58,961 nt of DNA from an uncultured Spirochaetota bacterium (GCA_937873275.1 CALMRC010000020.1:1-58961), one strand, 5' to 3'. Counted from the first letter of the stretch, positions 8,508 to 16,743 are shown. A program made the numbers and translations. The notes: generated by a model from the sequence alone, not told the origin.

Positions 8508-9389
8508 TTAGCGGTCGTACAGCTTGTCTTCGTCGATGGCGGCGGCCGGGGTCGGCTCCTCCGCCTTCTCCTCGACCGCGGGCTTCTCCTCGGGGGTGTA
8601 GGTGGAGATGTCGATCTCGACCTCCTCCTCCGCCTGCCGGGCGTCCGTCCGGACTTCCTCGACGGCCTCTTCCTCCTCCTGGAGGTTCTCGATGATCTTG
8701 AGGCCCGTCTCGTTGTCCGCCTCGACGACCGCGTTGGCGATGATCTGGGTGAACAGGGAGATGGACCGGATGGCGTCGTCGTTGCCCGGGATGGGGTAGG
8801 TGATGCCCTCGGGGTTGCAGTTGGTGTCGACGATGGCGACGATGGGAACGCCCAGGCGCTGGGCTTCCGCCACGGCGATGGCTTCCTTGCGGGTGTCGAT
8901 CACGAAGAGGATGCCGGGCAGGTCCTTCATTTCCTTGATGCCGCCCAGGTTCTTCTCCAGCTTGATCTTCTCCTTCTGGAGGCCCGCGATCTCCTTCTTG
9001 GTCAGGTTCTCGAAGGTGCCGTCGACTTCCATCTTCTCGATCTTCTTGAGCCGGAGGATGGATTTCTTGATGGTGGAGAAATTGGTGAGCATGCCGCCCA
9101 GCCAGCGGTTGTTCACGAAGAACATGCCGCAGCGCTCGGCTTCCTTCTGGATGGCCTGCTGGGCCTGCTTCTTGGTGCCCACGAAGAGCACGCTCTTGCC
9201 GGAGGCGACGCACTTGCGGACGGCCTCGTAGGCTTCCTTGATGGACTGGATGGTCTTCTGCAGGTCGATGATGTGGATGCCGTTGCGCTCCGCGAAGATG
9301 AACTTCTTCATCCGCGGATCCCAGCGCTTCACCTGGTGACCGAAATGGACACCGGACTCCAGGAGATTCTTCATCGTGACTACGGCCAA
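8508..9389 (-). CDS. rpsB: Ribosomal protein S2 with acidic C-terminal extension
   Basis: S2 is a late-assembling protein of the 30S subunit that helps bind S1. The 293-residue product has the classic opening [20 protein letters not shown] and the segment [20 protein letters not shown] followed by [14 protein letters not shown]. The start is TTG at 9389, chosen because AGGAGG lies just upstream and MAVVTMK is a conserved opening; the ATG five codons later has no site. The last 65 or so residues ([21 protein letters not shown] and on) form an acidic, low-complexity tail absent from many shorter S2 proteins. A hairpin sits directly upstream of the ribosome binding site. Confidence 0.97.
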   Translation of the reverse strand: MAVVTMKNLLESGVHFGHQVKRWDPRMKKFIFAERNGIHIIDLQKTIQSIKEAYEAVRKCVASGKSVLFVGTKKQAQQAIQKEAERCGMFFVNNRWLGGMLTNFSTIKKSILRLKKIEKMEVDGTFENLTKKEIAGLQKEKIKLEKNLGGIKEMKDLPGILFVIDTRKEAIAVAEAQRLGVPIVAIVDTNCNPEGITYPIPGNDDAIRSISLFTQIIANAVVEADNETGLKIIENLQEEEEAVEEVRTDARQAEEEVEIDISTYTPEEKPAVEEKAEEPTPAAAIDEDKLYDR

Positions 9390-9406
9390 GAGATCCTCCT
9401 ACCGAC

Positions 9407-9427
9407 GGCCGTACGCGGAGTACGGCC
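9407..9427 (-). promoter_or_regulatory. Hairpin in the rpsB leader
   Basis: GGCCGTAC (9407-9414) and GTACGGCC (9420-9427) form a perfect 8-bp stem with a five-base loop. On the minus strand it ends about seven bases before the AGGAGG of rpsB. Its position suggests a leader structure for control of the rpsB-tsf operon, for example by S2 itself, but this is inference from position alone. Confidence 0.35.
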
Positions 9428-9515
9428 CCCTTCTCTGGTTCTCGCCGTTCCGGAGTCGCGCCCCGGGTACGGCGGAAGATTCCGGGCGGTCCGGGATACG
9501 GTCCGCTCCGGGCGG

Positions 9516-10100
9516 CTACCTCAACGGGTACCCGCAGTCCCGTAGGATGACATAAAACGACCGGAGAGGCAAGCCCACGACGCAGGACCAGGAGCCGACG
9601 ACGCGCTCCACCAGGAAGGCGGCCCGGCCCTGGATGCGGTAGGCCCCCGCGGCTCCCTCCCACTCCCGGGTGTCCAGGTACGCCTCGATCTCCTCCTCGG
9701 AAAGCTTCGAGAAGAGGACTTCCGTCTCCTCCAGGATCGACCGGACCGTGCCGGATTCGCGGTCCGTGAGGGCCAGGGCCGAGGAGACCCGGTGGGAAGC
9801 GCCGGAAAGGAGTTCCAGGAATCCCCGGGCCTCGTCCCGGGTCCCCGCCTTGCCCAGGACCCGTCCCCCCACGGAGACCAGGGTGTCCGCGGACAGGATC
9901 CAACGGGGGTCCCCGTCGCGGACGGCGGCGGCCGCGGCGCGGCCCTTGTCCAATGCCAGGGCGACGACCCGCTCCTCCACGGGAAGGTAATCCCGCAGGG
10001 ACTCGTCCGTGTCCGAGGGCCGGACCACGAGGGGAAAACCGAATTGTTCCAGGATCTCCCGGCGGCGGGGGGACCCCGATGCTAGTAGGATGGTGTCCAT
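9516..10100 (-). CDS. maf: Maf family nucleotide pyrophosphatase
   Basis: Maf proteins hydrolyse dTTP, UTP or modified nucleoside triphosphates to monophosphates. The 194-residue product shows ILLASGSPRRREILEQFGF at the N-terminus, the conserved ILSADTLVSVGGRVLGKA with the catalytic Asp, and REWEGAAGAYRIQGRAAFLV near the end. The usual Asp-Thr-Val-Val is Asp-Thr-Leu-Val here. The ATG comes immediately after the T-run of the terminator that follows tRNA-Arg, so the only purine-rich site (GGGAG) lies inside that terminator hairpin. The gene ends 126 bases before rpsB and may be transcribed with it. Confidence 0.93.
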   Translation of the reverse strand: MDTILLASGSPRRREILEQFGFPLVVRPSDTDESLRDYLPVEERVVALALDKGRAAAAAVRDGDPRWILSADTLVSVGGRVLGKAGTRDEARGFLELLSGASHRVSSALALTDRESGTVRSILEETEVLFSKLSEEEIEAYLDTREWEGAAGAYRIQGRAAFLVERVVGSWSCVVGLPLRSFYVILRDCGYPLR

Positions 10101-10123
10101 AAAAAAAGAGGCTCCCGGGAGCC
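10101..10123 (-). terminator. Terminator after tRNA-Arg, abutting the maf start
   Basis: On the minus strand the palindrome GGCTCCCGGGAGCC (10123-10110) is followed by TC and seven T residues. The maf ATG begins at the next base. The hairpin has at most a four-base loop. It should end the tRNA-Arg transcript while letting some read-through reach maf. Confidence 0.6.
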
Positions 10124-10143
10124 GTGCTCCAGGAAGCCTGCAT

Positions 10144-10217
10144 TGAGCGATACGGGATTCGAACCCATGACCTTCGGCTCCGGAGGCCGACGCTCTATCC
10201 AGCTGAGCTAATCGCTC
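10144..10217 (-). tRNA. tRNA-Arg (anticodon CCG)
   Basis: The minus strand folds as a 74-base tRNA. The acceptor arms GAGCGAT and ATCGCTC pair perfectly, the D arm is GCTC...GAGC, the anticodon loop is CTCCGGA inside TCGGC/GCCGA, and the T arm carries GGTTCGAATCC. The anticodon CCG reads the Arg codon CGG, which suits a GC-rich genome. The discriminator is A and no CCA is encoded. Confidence 0.95.
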
Positions 10218-10223
10218 GACCGC

Positions 10224-10253
10224 ATCCTACGTCGGAACCCCCGGCGATGTCAA
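10224..10253 (-). promoter_or_regulatory. Sigma-70 promoter of tRNA-Arg
   Basis: On the minus strand TTGACA (10253-10248) and TAGGAT (10229-10224) are separated by 18 bases. Transcription would begin about six bases later, almost exactly at the mature 5' end of tRNA-Arg (10217). Confidence 0.75.
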
Positions 10254-10331
10254 GTGAACCCGTCCGCCCCGAGACCCGATGTTGCACCGGAGCGGACGGA
10301 TCCGCGGACGGGAACCGGAGGACGCCGGCTC

Positions 10332-11063
10332 CTATTTTCCGCTCGAGGAGGAGCTCGCCGCGGACTTGCGCAGCTTGTCCAACACCTGCCGGGCCTTCTG
10401 CTTGACCGGAATGATGTAGTTGCCGTCCGCGATGCGGAGCACCGTCCGGACGATGGACGGATCCTTGATCCCGACGCCGGCGTCCACCAGGCGTTCCAAG
10501 GCCACGAGGGTCTCGAAGGCCAGGCTGTTGTCGGGCTGGAGGATGTCGTACTTGTTCACGATGAAGGAGATGGTCTGGGTGACCTCGTCGTTGTCGTTGA
10601 TCCCGATCTTGCCCAGGGAACGGATCGCGGCGCTGATCACCATGGGTTCCCGGTCCGACAGGGCGACGCGGAGCAGGGTGTCCTTGGTCTCGACGGTGGG
10701 GAACTCCGCCAGCATGTCGCAGGCCTTGGCCCGCACGTCGGGGTAGTCGTTGATGATCCGGCCGACGCCGGCTTCCCGGACTACGGTCGTGGAGGTTTCC
10801 AGGGCGAGATACTCGAGGGACTTCCGGACTTCCTCGTTCTTCCGTCCCTCCTGGATGGACTGATCGATGTACTGGAGGGCGAGGAGCTTCAAATCCCGGG
10901 TATCCCCCCGGGCCTGCTCCTTGATGATCATGGTTTCCAGGGTTTCCTGGAGGTACGCTTCCTCCACGGTCCTCTCCCCGGACCCCGTCGTCTGGGCGGC
11001 GGCGCCCGTCAGGGCTACCGCGAGAAGCGCGGCCAGTGCCGCCGAACGCAATGAACGCATCAT
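10332..11063 (-). CDS. Exported HEAT-repeat protein
   Basis: The product is about 243 residues and starts with a signal peptide (MMRSLRSAALAALLAVALTG then AAAQ). The mature part is helical and repetitive (for example VREAGVGRIINDYPDVRAKA, then DTLLRVALSDREPMVISAAI), the pattern of HEAT-like repeats that bind proteins. It ends in a Ser-rich tail. Two ATGs are adjacent: the one at 11063 overlaps the upstream stop as TAATG, and the one at 11060 has better spacing to GGGAGG; I keep the first. It is coupled to the lipoprotein gene upstream. A role in the periplasm, perhaps as a scaffold, is inferred only from the signal peptide and repeats. Confidence 0.75.
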   Translation of the reverse strand: MMRSLRSAALAALLAVALTGAAAQTTGSGERTVEEAYLQETLETMIIKEQARGDTRDLKLLALQYIDQSIQEGRKNEEVRKSLEYLALETSTTVVREAGVGRIINDYPDVRAKACDMLAEFPTVETKDTLLRVALSDREPMVISAAIRSLGKIGINDNDEVTQTISFIVNKYDILQPDNSLAFETLVALERLVDAGVGIKDPSIVRTVLRIADGNYIIPVKQKARQVLDKLRKSAASSSSSGK

Positions 11064-11608
11064 TACCTCCCGGTTCCTATTTTCCACGATTCGCCTACTT
11101 TTTCAAGGTAGTAATACACTTGTCGATCCCCCGAGGGGGTGATGGTCACGGCCTTGACCTGGGTGGGGCTGGTGAACTCTATGTCGTCCACCCGGACGCT
11201 CTGCCGGGAGGGATACACGACATAGAGGAAATAGTCCTGCAGGGACTCGAGCTTGATCCCCTGCCGCTTCAGCACCGCGGATTCGGACATCTCCGAAAGG
11301 ACGGCGGGGGCGGAATAGAAGGTGGAATACTCCGCCGTGAGGTAGCCCCGCCAGGCCGCGTAGTCCTTCCTCCGGATGACCTGGTTCAGCTCGCTGATGA
11401 CGGACTTCACGACCTCCATGGTGTCCCGCTTGACCTCCGGGGTGATGCTGGACGGATCGAAGACCGGGGGCGCGGCCGGATCGACGGCCGCGGCCGACGG
11501 CGGGGGATCCGGCGGAGGAACCGCGGGGGTGGGTGCGGGAGCGCCCGCGCAGGCGATCAGCAGCGCCGAGAGAACTAGGGAGGAAAAGGGCACCATCACG
11601 GGTCGCAT
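11063..11608 (-). CDS. Putative lipoprotein with NTF2-like C-terminal region
   Basis: The 181-residue product has a signal peptide ending in a lipobox-like LLIAC at about residues 16-20, then a Pro/Ala-rich linker of about 30 residues. The remaining part (MEVVKSVISELNQVIRRKDY, then TAEYSTFYS and VYYYLEKVGESWKIG) resembles small NTF2/DUF4440-type folds, in which a helix pair is followed by a curved sheet; this is a fold guess, not a firm family call. The stop overlaps the start of the HEAT-repeat gene, so the pair probably works together at the membrane. The start ATG has a weak ribosome binding site; an ATG four codons later is an alternative. Confidence 0.65.
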   Translation of the reverse strand: MRPVMVPFSSLVLSALLIACAGAPAPTPAVPPPDPPPSAAAVDPAAPPVFDPSSITPEVKRDTMEVVKSVISELNQVIRRKDYAAWRGYLTAEYSTFYSAPAVLSEMSESAVLKRQGIKLESLQDYFLYVVYPSRQSVRVDDIEFTSPTQVKAVTITPSGDRQVYYYLEKVGESWKIGTGR

Positions 11609-11712
11609 GGTGTGATTCTACTTCCGGCGGAGCGAATTGTCAAAGAAGCGCGGAAGAATCGGAGGATTCCCGAACGGCGGGACCGGAAGTCGGGGTTTGA
11701 CGCATTTTTCGT

Positions 11713-11741
11713 TTGAACCTTGGGCGTTCATAGTATATCAT
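11713..11741 (+). promoter_or_regulatory. Possible sigma-70 promoter of the galactokinase-like gene
   Basis: TTGAAC (11713-11718) and TATCAT (11736-11741) are 17 bases apart in an AT-richer gap between divergent genes. Transcription would start about 37 bases before the ATG at 11785. The rest of the 176-base gap (11609-11784) shows nothing else clear. Confidence 0.45.
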
Positions 11742-11784
11742 GAGGGCTCCGGCACACCATTTCGTTCGATAGCAAGGCTGGTCG

Positions 11785-12930
11785 ATGAAGGATATTGCTG
11801 ATCTCCATGCCCGGGAATTCGAGGCCGTCCCGGAGGTTGTAGCCTCCGCCCCGGGCACGATTCGGTTCCTGGGCGAGCATACCGAAGAGTCGGAAGGCGT
11901 CGTCCTCTCCATCGCCATATCCCAGCGCGTCGCGGTGGCGGTGTCCCCGCGCCGCGACTCCTCCCTGCGATTCTATGCGGCGGACCTGAACGAGCGGAAG
12001 AGGACCAGCCTGGCGAACCTGAAGTTCAAGCGCGAGGACCGCTGGGCGAACCTCCCCAAGGGGGTCCTGGCCTCCCTGTTCGACCAGGGCGCCCCCTCCC
12101 AGGGCTACAACGTGACCGTCTCCGGCAACATTCCCCAGGGCATCGGGCTGGGTTCCTCCGCCTCCTTCGTGGTGGCCTCTGCGGCTGCCTTCTCGGCTCT
12201 CCTGGGAAGGAACCCGGGCAACGACGGGATCGTCGAACTATGCCGAACCGCGGAATCCGAGTTCTGCGGACGGGAATTCGGACCCGCGGAGCATGTCGTG
12301 CCGGTCGTCTCCCGCCCCGGCACCGCAGTTTCCGTGGACGCGCGGAACGGCCGTCCGCGCCTCGTCCCCTTCGACATTGGCCAGTCCGTGGTCCTGATCA
12401 CGGACTCCCGGGTGCCCCGGTTTTCCGTGGACACCGAGCTTCGACAGAGGGGGGAGGACTGCCGGCAATGCCTTCACCACCTCAACCGCCGGCACCCGGG
12501 GCGCACCCTCCGGGATTACTCGCCCGAGGACCTGGACGAGCTGATGGGGGAACTCCCGGAGGGGATGCGCCGGCGATGCCTCTTCATCCTGGAGGAGATC
12601 CGCAGGGTTTCCGAGGCGGAGGACCTGCTCGCCCGGGACGACCTGGCCGGGTTCGGCCGGGTGGTCAACAAGTCCCAGGCGGGTCTGCGGAACCTCCTGG
12701 AGGTCTCCTGTCCCGAGATCGACTGGCTCGTGAAGAGAAGCTCCGAGATCGAAGGGACCCTGTGCAGCCGCCTGACCGGAAAGGGTTTCGGGGGATGCAC
12801 CGTCTCCATCATGAGCCGGGAGGCCGTGGAGGATTACAAGAGCCGCCTCGAGGAGTACGAGCGTATTTTCGGTTTCAAGGCCGCGGTCTACGAGACGACC
12901 GTCTCCGGCGGCGTCGAGCTCCAAGGTTGA
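11785..12930 (+). CDS. Galactokinase-like GHMP kinase lacking catalytic residues
   Basis: The 381-residue product has the galactokinase layout. Motif 1 is APGTIRFLGEHTEESEG (about 22-38), motif 2 is GNIPQGIGLGSSASF (114-128) and motif 3 is LTGKGFGGCTVSI near residue 330. Key residues differ from true galactokinases: the sugar-binding GEHTDY is GEHTEE, and the CGxMDQ segment with the catalytic Asp is CGREFGPAEH (161-170), with no Asp in that place. ATP-binding motifs are intact. It may phosphorylate another substrate or act as a sensor. The ribosome binding site is weak. It is the first gene of a plus-strand group with surE, but surE has its own promoter overlapping this stop codon. Confidence 0.75.
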   Translation: MKDIADLHAREFEAVPEVVASAPGTIRFLGEHTEESEGVVLSIAISQRVAVAVSPRRDSSLRFYAADLNERKRTSLANLKFKREDRWANLPKGVLASLFDQGAPSQGYNVTVSGNIPQGIGLGSSASFVVASAAAFSALLGRNPGNDGIVELCRTAESEFCGREFGPAEHVVPVVSRPGTAVSVDARNGRPRLVPFDIGQSVVLITDSRVPRFSVDTELRQRGEDCRQCLHHLNRRHPGRTLRDYSPEDLDELMGELPEGMRRRCLFILEEIRRVSEAEDLLARDDLAGFGRVVNKSQAGLRNLLEVSCPEIDWLVKRSSEIEGTLCSRLTGKGFGGCTVSIMSREAVEDYKSRLEEYERIFGFKAAVYETTVSGGVELQG

Positions 12931-12955
12931 ATCCTTCCCGGGCTTCCGCTACAAT
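12927..12955 (+). promoter_or_regulatory. Sigma-70 promoter of surE
   Basis: TTGAAT (12927-12932) and TACAAT (12950-12955) are 17 bases apart. The -35 element overlaps the stop codon of the galactokinase-like gene. Transcription would start near 12962, about 29 bases before the surE ATG, and the leader carries GGGGGAAGG. Confidence 0.7.
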
Positions 12956-12990
12956 CGCCCTATGATGCGGGCGGGGGAAGGTTCCCATCC

Positions 12991-13728
12991 ATGAAGATCC
13001 TCGTGACCAACGACGACGGAATCCATTGCGAAGGCATCCAGGTCCTAGCCGGCGAGCTGGCTCGGGACCATGAGGTCTGGACCTTCGCCCCCGACGGGGA
13101 CCGGTCCGGATCGAGCCATTCCATGACCCTCCGGTCCCCGGGCAAGGTCCGCCGTCTGGACGATCGTACCTTCACCTGCAGCGGCATGCCCGCGGACTGC
13201 GTGCTGCTGACCCTCCGGGGAGCCCTGCCGTTCCGGCCGGACATCGTGGTCTCCGGCATCAACCGGGGACCCAACCTGGGAACGGACATCGTCTATTCCG
13301 GCACCGCCGCCGCTGCCCGCCAGGCCGCCCTCCACGGCATGCCGGGCATAGCCGTCTCCCTGGCCGCCGACGAGCCCCCCTTCGACTTCCGTCCCGCGGC
13401 CCGCTTCATCCGGACCAACCTGGACGCCCTGCTCTCCGCCTGGGACGCCTCGGTGTTCCTGAACGTCAACGTGCCACCGCTGCCGGACGCGGACACCCGG
13501 GGCGCCGTGTTTTCCCGACCGGGCAAGCGCGTCTACCGGGACACCCTCCATACCTTCGAGGCCCCGGACGGCTACACCTACTGCTTCCTCACCGGGGAGG
13601 CCATCGCGAATCCGCGGGAGGATCTCACGGACACGGGCGCCGTGGAGTCGGGGCGCATCGCCGTCAGCCGTATCCTCGTCGACCCCCAGGTGCCCGCGGA
13701 TTTCCCCGCGGGCAAGAGTTTTCCGTAA
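12991..13728 (+). CDS. surE: 5'/3'-nucleotidase SurE
   Basis: SurE is a metal-dependent phosphatase that removes phosphate from nucleoside monophosphates, often linked to stationary-phase survival. The 245-residue product starts MKILVTNDDGIHCEGIQVLA with the metal-binding Asp pair at residues 8-9. It also has the conserved SGSSHSMTL and VSGINRGPNLGTDIVYSGTA segments, followed by ARQAALHGMPGIAVS. Length is normal. It has its own promoter and a good ribosome binding site. The TPR gene follows after 23 bases. Confidence 0.96.
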   Translation: MKILVTNDDGIHCEGIQVLAGELARDHEVWTFAPDGDRSGSSHSMTLRSPGKVRRLDDRTFTCSGMPADCVLLTLRGALPFRPDIVVSGINRGPNLGTDIVYSGTAAAARQAALHGMPGIAVSLAADEPPFDFRPAARFIRTNLDALLSAWDASVFLNVNVPPLPDADTRGAVFSRPGKRVYRDTLHTFEAPDGYTYCFLTGEAIANPREDLTDTGAVESGRIAVSRILVDPQVPADFPAGKSFP

Positions 13729-13751
13729 GGCGCGGCGGGAAGGCGGAATAG

Positions 13752-14426
13752 GTGCGCGGCGAGATCCGGGAGGCCCTGAGGTCGTACTCCGAAGGCGATT
13801 GGGCGGAAGCCCTGCGGCTCCTCTCGGACACCGACCTTTCGGAGGAGGAATTCGCGGACTCCGCGTACCTCCTGGGCCTGTGCCACGTGCGGCTGGGCAA
13901 TTACGACGAAGCCCTCCTCTACCTCGAGCAGGTGGTGACCTCCGAGACGGATCCCGCCCGGCTGTACCAATGCCGCATGGCCCTGGCGTACGTGTACGCC
14001 GTGACGGAGCGGGTCAAGCTGGCGGAATACGAACTCTCGCGGCTCCGGGAATCGGGATACGAATCCGCCCAGATCTGCGCCGCCCTGGGATACACGGCCT
14101 GGACCCAGGGCAACATCGACGAAAGCCTGGAGTGGTACGGCCGGGCTCTGGACCTGGAACCGTCCCACCCCACATCCCTGAACGGACTGGGGTACGTCCT
14201 GGCCTACCGGGGGGACGACCTGACCCGGGCCCTGTCCTGCTGCCGAAAGGCCGTCGAGGCCCGACCGAACAATCCCGCCTACCAGGACAGCCTGGGCTGG
14301 GTGTACCTCAAGCTGGGTTTCTTCGACGAGGCCGAGACCTGGCTGGAGCGGGCCTTGAAGGGAGCCCCGGAGGAGCGGGAAGTCCAGGAGCACGTTCGCA
14401 CCCTCCGGGAGCTGAAAAACCTATGA
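13752..14426 (+). CDS. TPR-repeat protein
   Basis: The 224-residue product is built of about six tetratricopeptide repeats (for example SAYLLGLCHVRLGNYDEALL and ICAALGYTAWTQGNIDESLE), with no signal peptide or membrane segment. Start is GTG at 13752 after a weak AAGGCGG site. The gene ends in an ATGA overlap with the next gene, whose product is an exported TPR/NHL protein, so the two are translated together and may share a complex. Its cellular partner is unknown; TPRs bind other proteins. Confidence 0.8.
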   Translation: MRGEIREALRSYSEGDWAEALRLLSDTDLSEEEFADSAYLLGLCHVRLGNYDEALLYLEQVVTSETDPARLYQCRMALAYVYAVTERVKLAEYELSRLRESGYESAQICAALGYTAWTQGNIDESLEWYGRALDLEPSHPTSLNGLGYVLAYRGDDLTRALSCCRKAVEARPNNPAYQDSLGWVYLKLGFFDEAETWLERALKGAPEEREVQEHVRTLRELKNL

Positions 14427-16504
14427 AGCAGTCATCCGCCCTCATCGCCTTCCTTCTGGCCTGCTCGACCGCCTGGGCGCAGTTTCCCTACAGGCTCTCG
14501 GATCCCTCGGGGCAGGAAAATTTCCGGCTCGGCGTTCAGGCCTACCACCGCGGGCGCGTCGCGGAATCCATCCTCCTGTTCGAACGGGTCCTGTCCTCGA
14601 ATCCTAGGGACGCGCTCACCCTGTTCTGGCTCGGCCGATCCTATTTCAAGAACGGGTTGGAAAGCACGGCCCTGGACCGCTGGGACGCCGCGGTCCGGGA
14701 AGGGGGACGGTCCCTCCTGGTGGAGAGCTTCACCGAATTCGTTTCCTCCCGGAGATCGATCGAGCCCGGCATCGGCCGGGACGGATACATCTCCGCGGGA
14801 GAGATCCCGGGTCGGCAGGACCGGGAGGATCGTTTCCTCCGTCCGTCCTGGGTCCAGCCCCTTCCGGACGGCGGCTTTTTGCTCGTTTCCCACGGTACCG
14901 GGGAAGTCCTCCGGGTGGACGTCAACGGGGTGGTCCGCGCCCGGCTTCGGGGAGGCCTCGGGGGATTCGACCGGCCCTACTCCTTGACGCCGGCCCCGGA
15001 CGGGGGGTTCTGGGTATCCGAGTTCCAGGGGGACCGCATCTCCCGTTGCGACCGGGACGGAAACGTCCTCTCCCGAATATCCGGCGGGAAAGGACGGGAT
15101 CGGCTTTCGGGACCCCAGTACCTGGCGTCCGATCCGGGTGGATTCCTGTTCGCCGTGGACTACGGCAACGGCCGGGTCGTCAAGTATTCCCCCGCCGGGG
15201 AGTTCCTGCTGGAATTCGGCCGCCCCTCCGCGGGATTCCCGGGATTCCGATCCCCGACGGGGATCGCCGTGCGGGACGGACGTGTGTACGTGGCGGACTC
15301 GGTCCGGAAGGGCGTGTACGTCTTCGACGATTCCGGGAACTTCCTCGAGGGATTCGCGGAGGGAGCCCTGGTCGGACCGGAAGGGCTGTCCTTCGCCGGG
15401 AACGGGGACCTGCTGATCGCCGACCGGCGGCGCGTGGTGGCGGTCGACACGGAGACCTTCGACCTCCGGGAGGTCTACCGATCCCCGCGGCCCGCGGCCC
15501 GTATCGTTTCGGCCGCTCTGGACGCCAACGGGAACATCCTGGCCGCGGATTTCGACGCGTCCTTGGTGGATGTCCTTTCGGATCCCGCCGTGGTCTACGG
15601 GGGGTACTTCCTGGAGATCGAGCGGATACGGTCGGACGGATTCCCCGTGGTCGAGGCGGATATCTACGTCCGGGACCGGTTCGGCAACCCCGTCGTGGGC
15701 CTGGACCAGGGAAATTTCTACGCCTCCGAGAACATCGTCTCGGAACGGACCGTCAAGGAAGGGGACACGGAGGCCCGGGTGAGGACGGAGACCCTGACCC
15801 CCGTGAAGGAGCTGACCCTGGAGGGAAGGGAATCCGACACTCCGGGCATGTCCGTGGCCCTCCTGGTCGAGCGTTCCCCCGGCATCGACGCGTACCGTTC
15901 CGAAGTCCGGCAGGCCGTGGAATCCGTGGCCGCGGGATTGCCGCAGCCGTCGGAATCCTACCTGATCACCGCGGGCCGCCTTCCGGTCCTCCAGGGGACC
16001 GCCTCCGGGGCATCCGGCGGACCCGTGCTGGCCCGGCAGGCCCTGGCGGCCCCGATCGATCCGCAGTGGCGCTTCGACTCGGCCCTTCGGCTCGCGGTGT
16101 CCGCCCTCGCCTCGGGACTCCGCAGGTCCGCGGTGGTGTACGTCACCACCGGTACGGTGAACGAATCCCGGTTCGAGGGGGCGACGCTGTCGGAGCTCGG
16201 CACCTACCTGCGCAACAACGGCGTCCGGTTCTACGCCGTCGTGGTGGGGGATGCCCCGGTCTCGGACGCCGTGCGGTTCCTGGCCGAGACCGCCGGCGGC
16301 GGTGTATACCGGGTCTGGGAGCCCGCCGGACTCGGACGGATCGGCCGTGACCTGGCGGCATCCTCGACCGGTCGGTACCGCCTGCGGTTCACCAGCGCGG
16401 CGGATCCCGGCTTCGGACGCACGTATCTTCGACTGGCCGTCGAAGGATACTTGTTCCGCAAGTCCGGGAAGGACGAATCCGGGTATTTCGCCCCCCTCCG
16501 GTGA
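14423..16504 (+). CDS. Exported TPR / NHL beta-propeller / vWA-like protein
   Basis: The 693-residue product has a signal peptide (ALIAFLLACSTAWAQ). Next come a short TPR segment (about 30-90) and an NHL-type propeller (about 130-400) with repeating blades such as RPSWVQPLPDGGFLLVSHGT and RSPTGIAVRDGRVYVADSVR. A C-terminal region of about 240 residues resembles a von Willebrand A domain (PGMSVALLVERSPGIDAYRS, then SAVVYVTTGTVNES). The metal-site DxSxS is replaced by ERSPG, so a metal site is unlikely. The start ATG overlaps the stop of the upstream TPR gene. It probably acts outside the inner membrane in protein contacts. Nothing else identifies its role. Confidence 0.7.
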   Translation: MKQSSALIAFLLACSTAWAQFPYRLSDPSGQENFRLGVQAYHRGRVAESILLFERVLSSNPRDALTLFWLGRSYFKNGLESTALDRWDAAVREGGRSLLVESFTEFVSSRRSIEPGIGRDGYISAGEIPGRQDREDRFLRPSWVQPLPDGGFLLVSHGTGEVLRVDVNGVVRARLRGGLGGFDRPYSLTPAPDGGFWVSEFQGDRISRCDRDGNVLSRISGGKGRDRLSGPQYLASDPGGFLFAVDYGNGRVVKYSPAGEFLLEFGRPSAGFPGFRSPTGIAVRDGRVYVADSVRKGVYVFDDSGNFLEGFAEGALVGPEGLSFAGNGDLLIADRRRVVAVDTETFDLREVYRSPRPAARIVSAALDANGNILAADFDASLVDVLSDPAVVYGGYFLEIERIRSDGFPVVEADIYVRDRFGNPVVGLDQGNFYASENIVSERTVKEGDTEARVRTETLTPVKELTLEGRESDTPGMSVALLVERSPGIDAYRSEVRQAVESVAAGLPQPSESYLITAGRLPVLQGTASGASGGPVLARQALAAPIDPQWRFDSALRLAVSALASGLRRSAVVYVTTGTVNESRFEGATLSELGTYLRNNGVRFYAVVVGDAPVSDAVRFLAETAGGGVYRVWEPAGLGRIGRDLAASSTGRYRLRFTSAADPGFGRTYLRLAVEGYLFRKSGKDESGYFAPLR

Positions 16505-16628
16505 GCGATTTCGCCCGGATTCCGGTTCCGCCGGGGTGGACAAGGACGGGCGGGGTATGCTAGGGTAGGGCCCGTTCCGGAACCGGATCGAGCCGCCTCC
16601 GGGCGGACGGCCGGGGACGCGAGCGAAA

Positions 16629-16640
16629 CGCCATCTTAGC
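16629..16640. repeat. Left attachment-site copy
   Basis: CGCCATCTTAGC here is identical to 32505-32516, where it forms the start of tRNA-Thr. This copy is followed by unrelated sequence, so it is the residue left when the element entered the tRNA 5' end. Confidence 0.8.
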
Positions 16641-16733
16641 GTCTCAACCAAACTCCATCATCTGTTGTAACCTCCTCTACAGAAAAGACTTACAGGGTGT
16701 CTAAAAATCGAGTTTTTACTCGAATGAGACAAA

Positions 16734-16743
16734 GTCTGAGAAA
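16734..16743. repeat. Possible integrase arm-type site (left)
   Basis: GTCTGAGAAA matches, with one change, repeats near the other end of the island (32351-32383). It lies between the left att copy and the integrase gene. Integrase or excisionase binding is inferred from position and repetition only. Confidence 0.35.

Noticed and set aside
10260-10312. Inverted repeat CCGTCCGC/GCGGACGG after the HEAT-repeat gene, considered as a terminator
   Set aside because: The loop is 24 bases and there is no T-run; alternative pairings with a second copy make it ambiguous.
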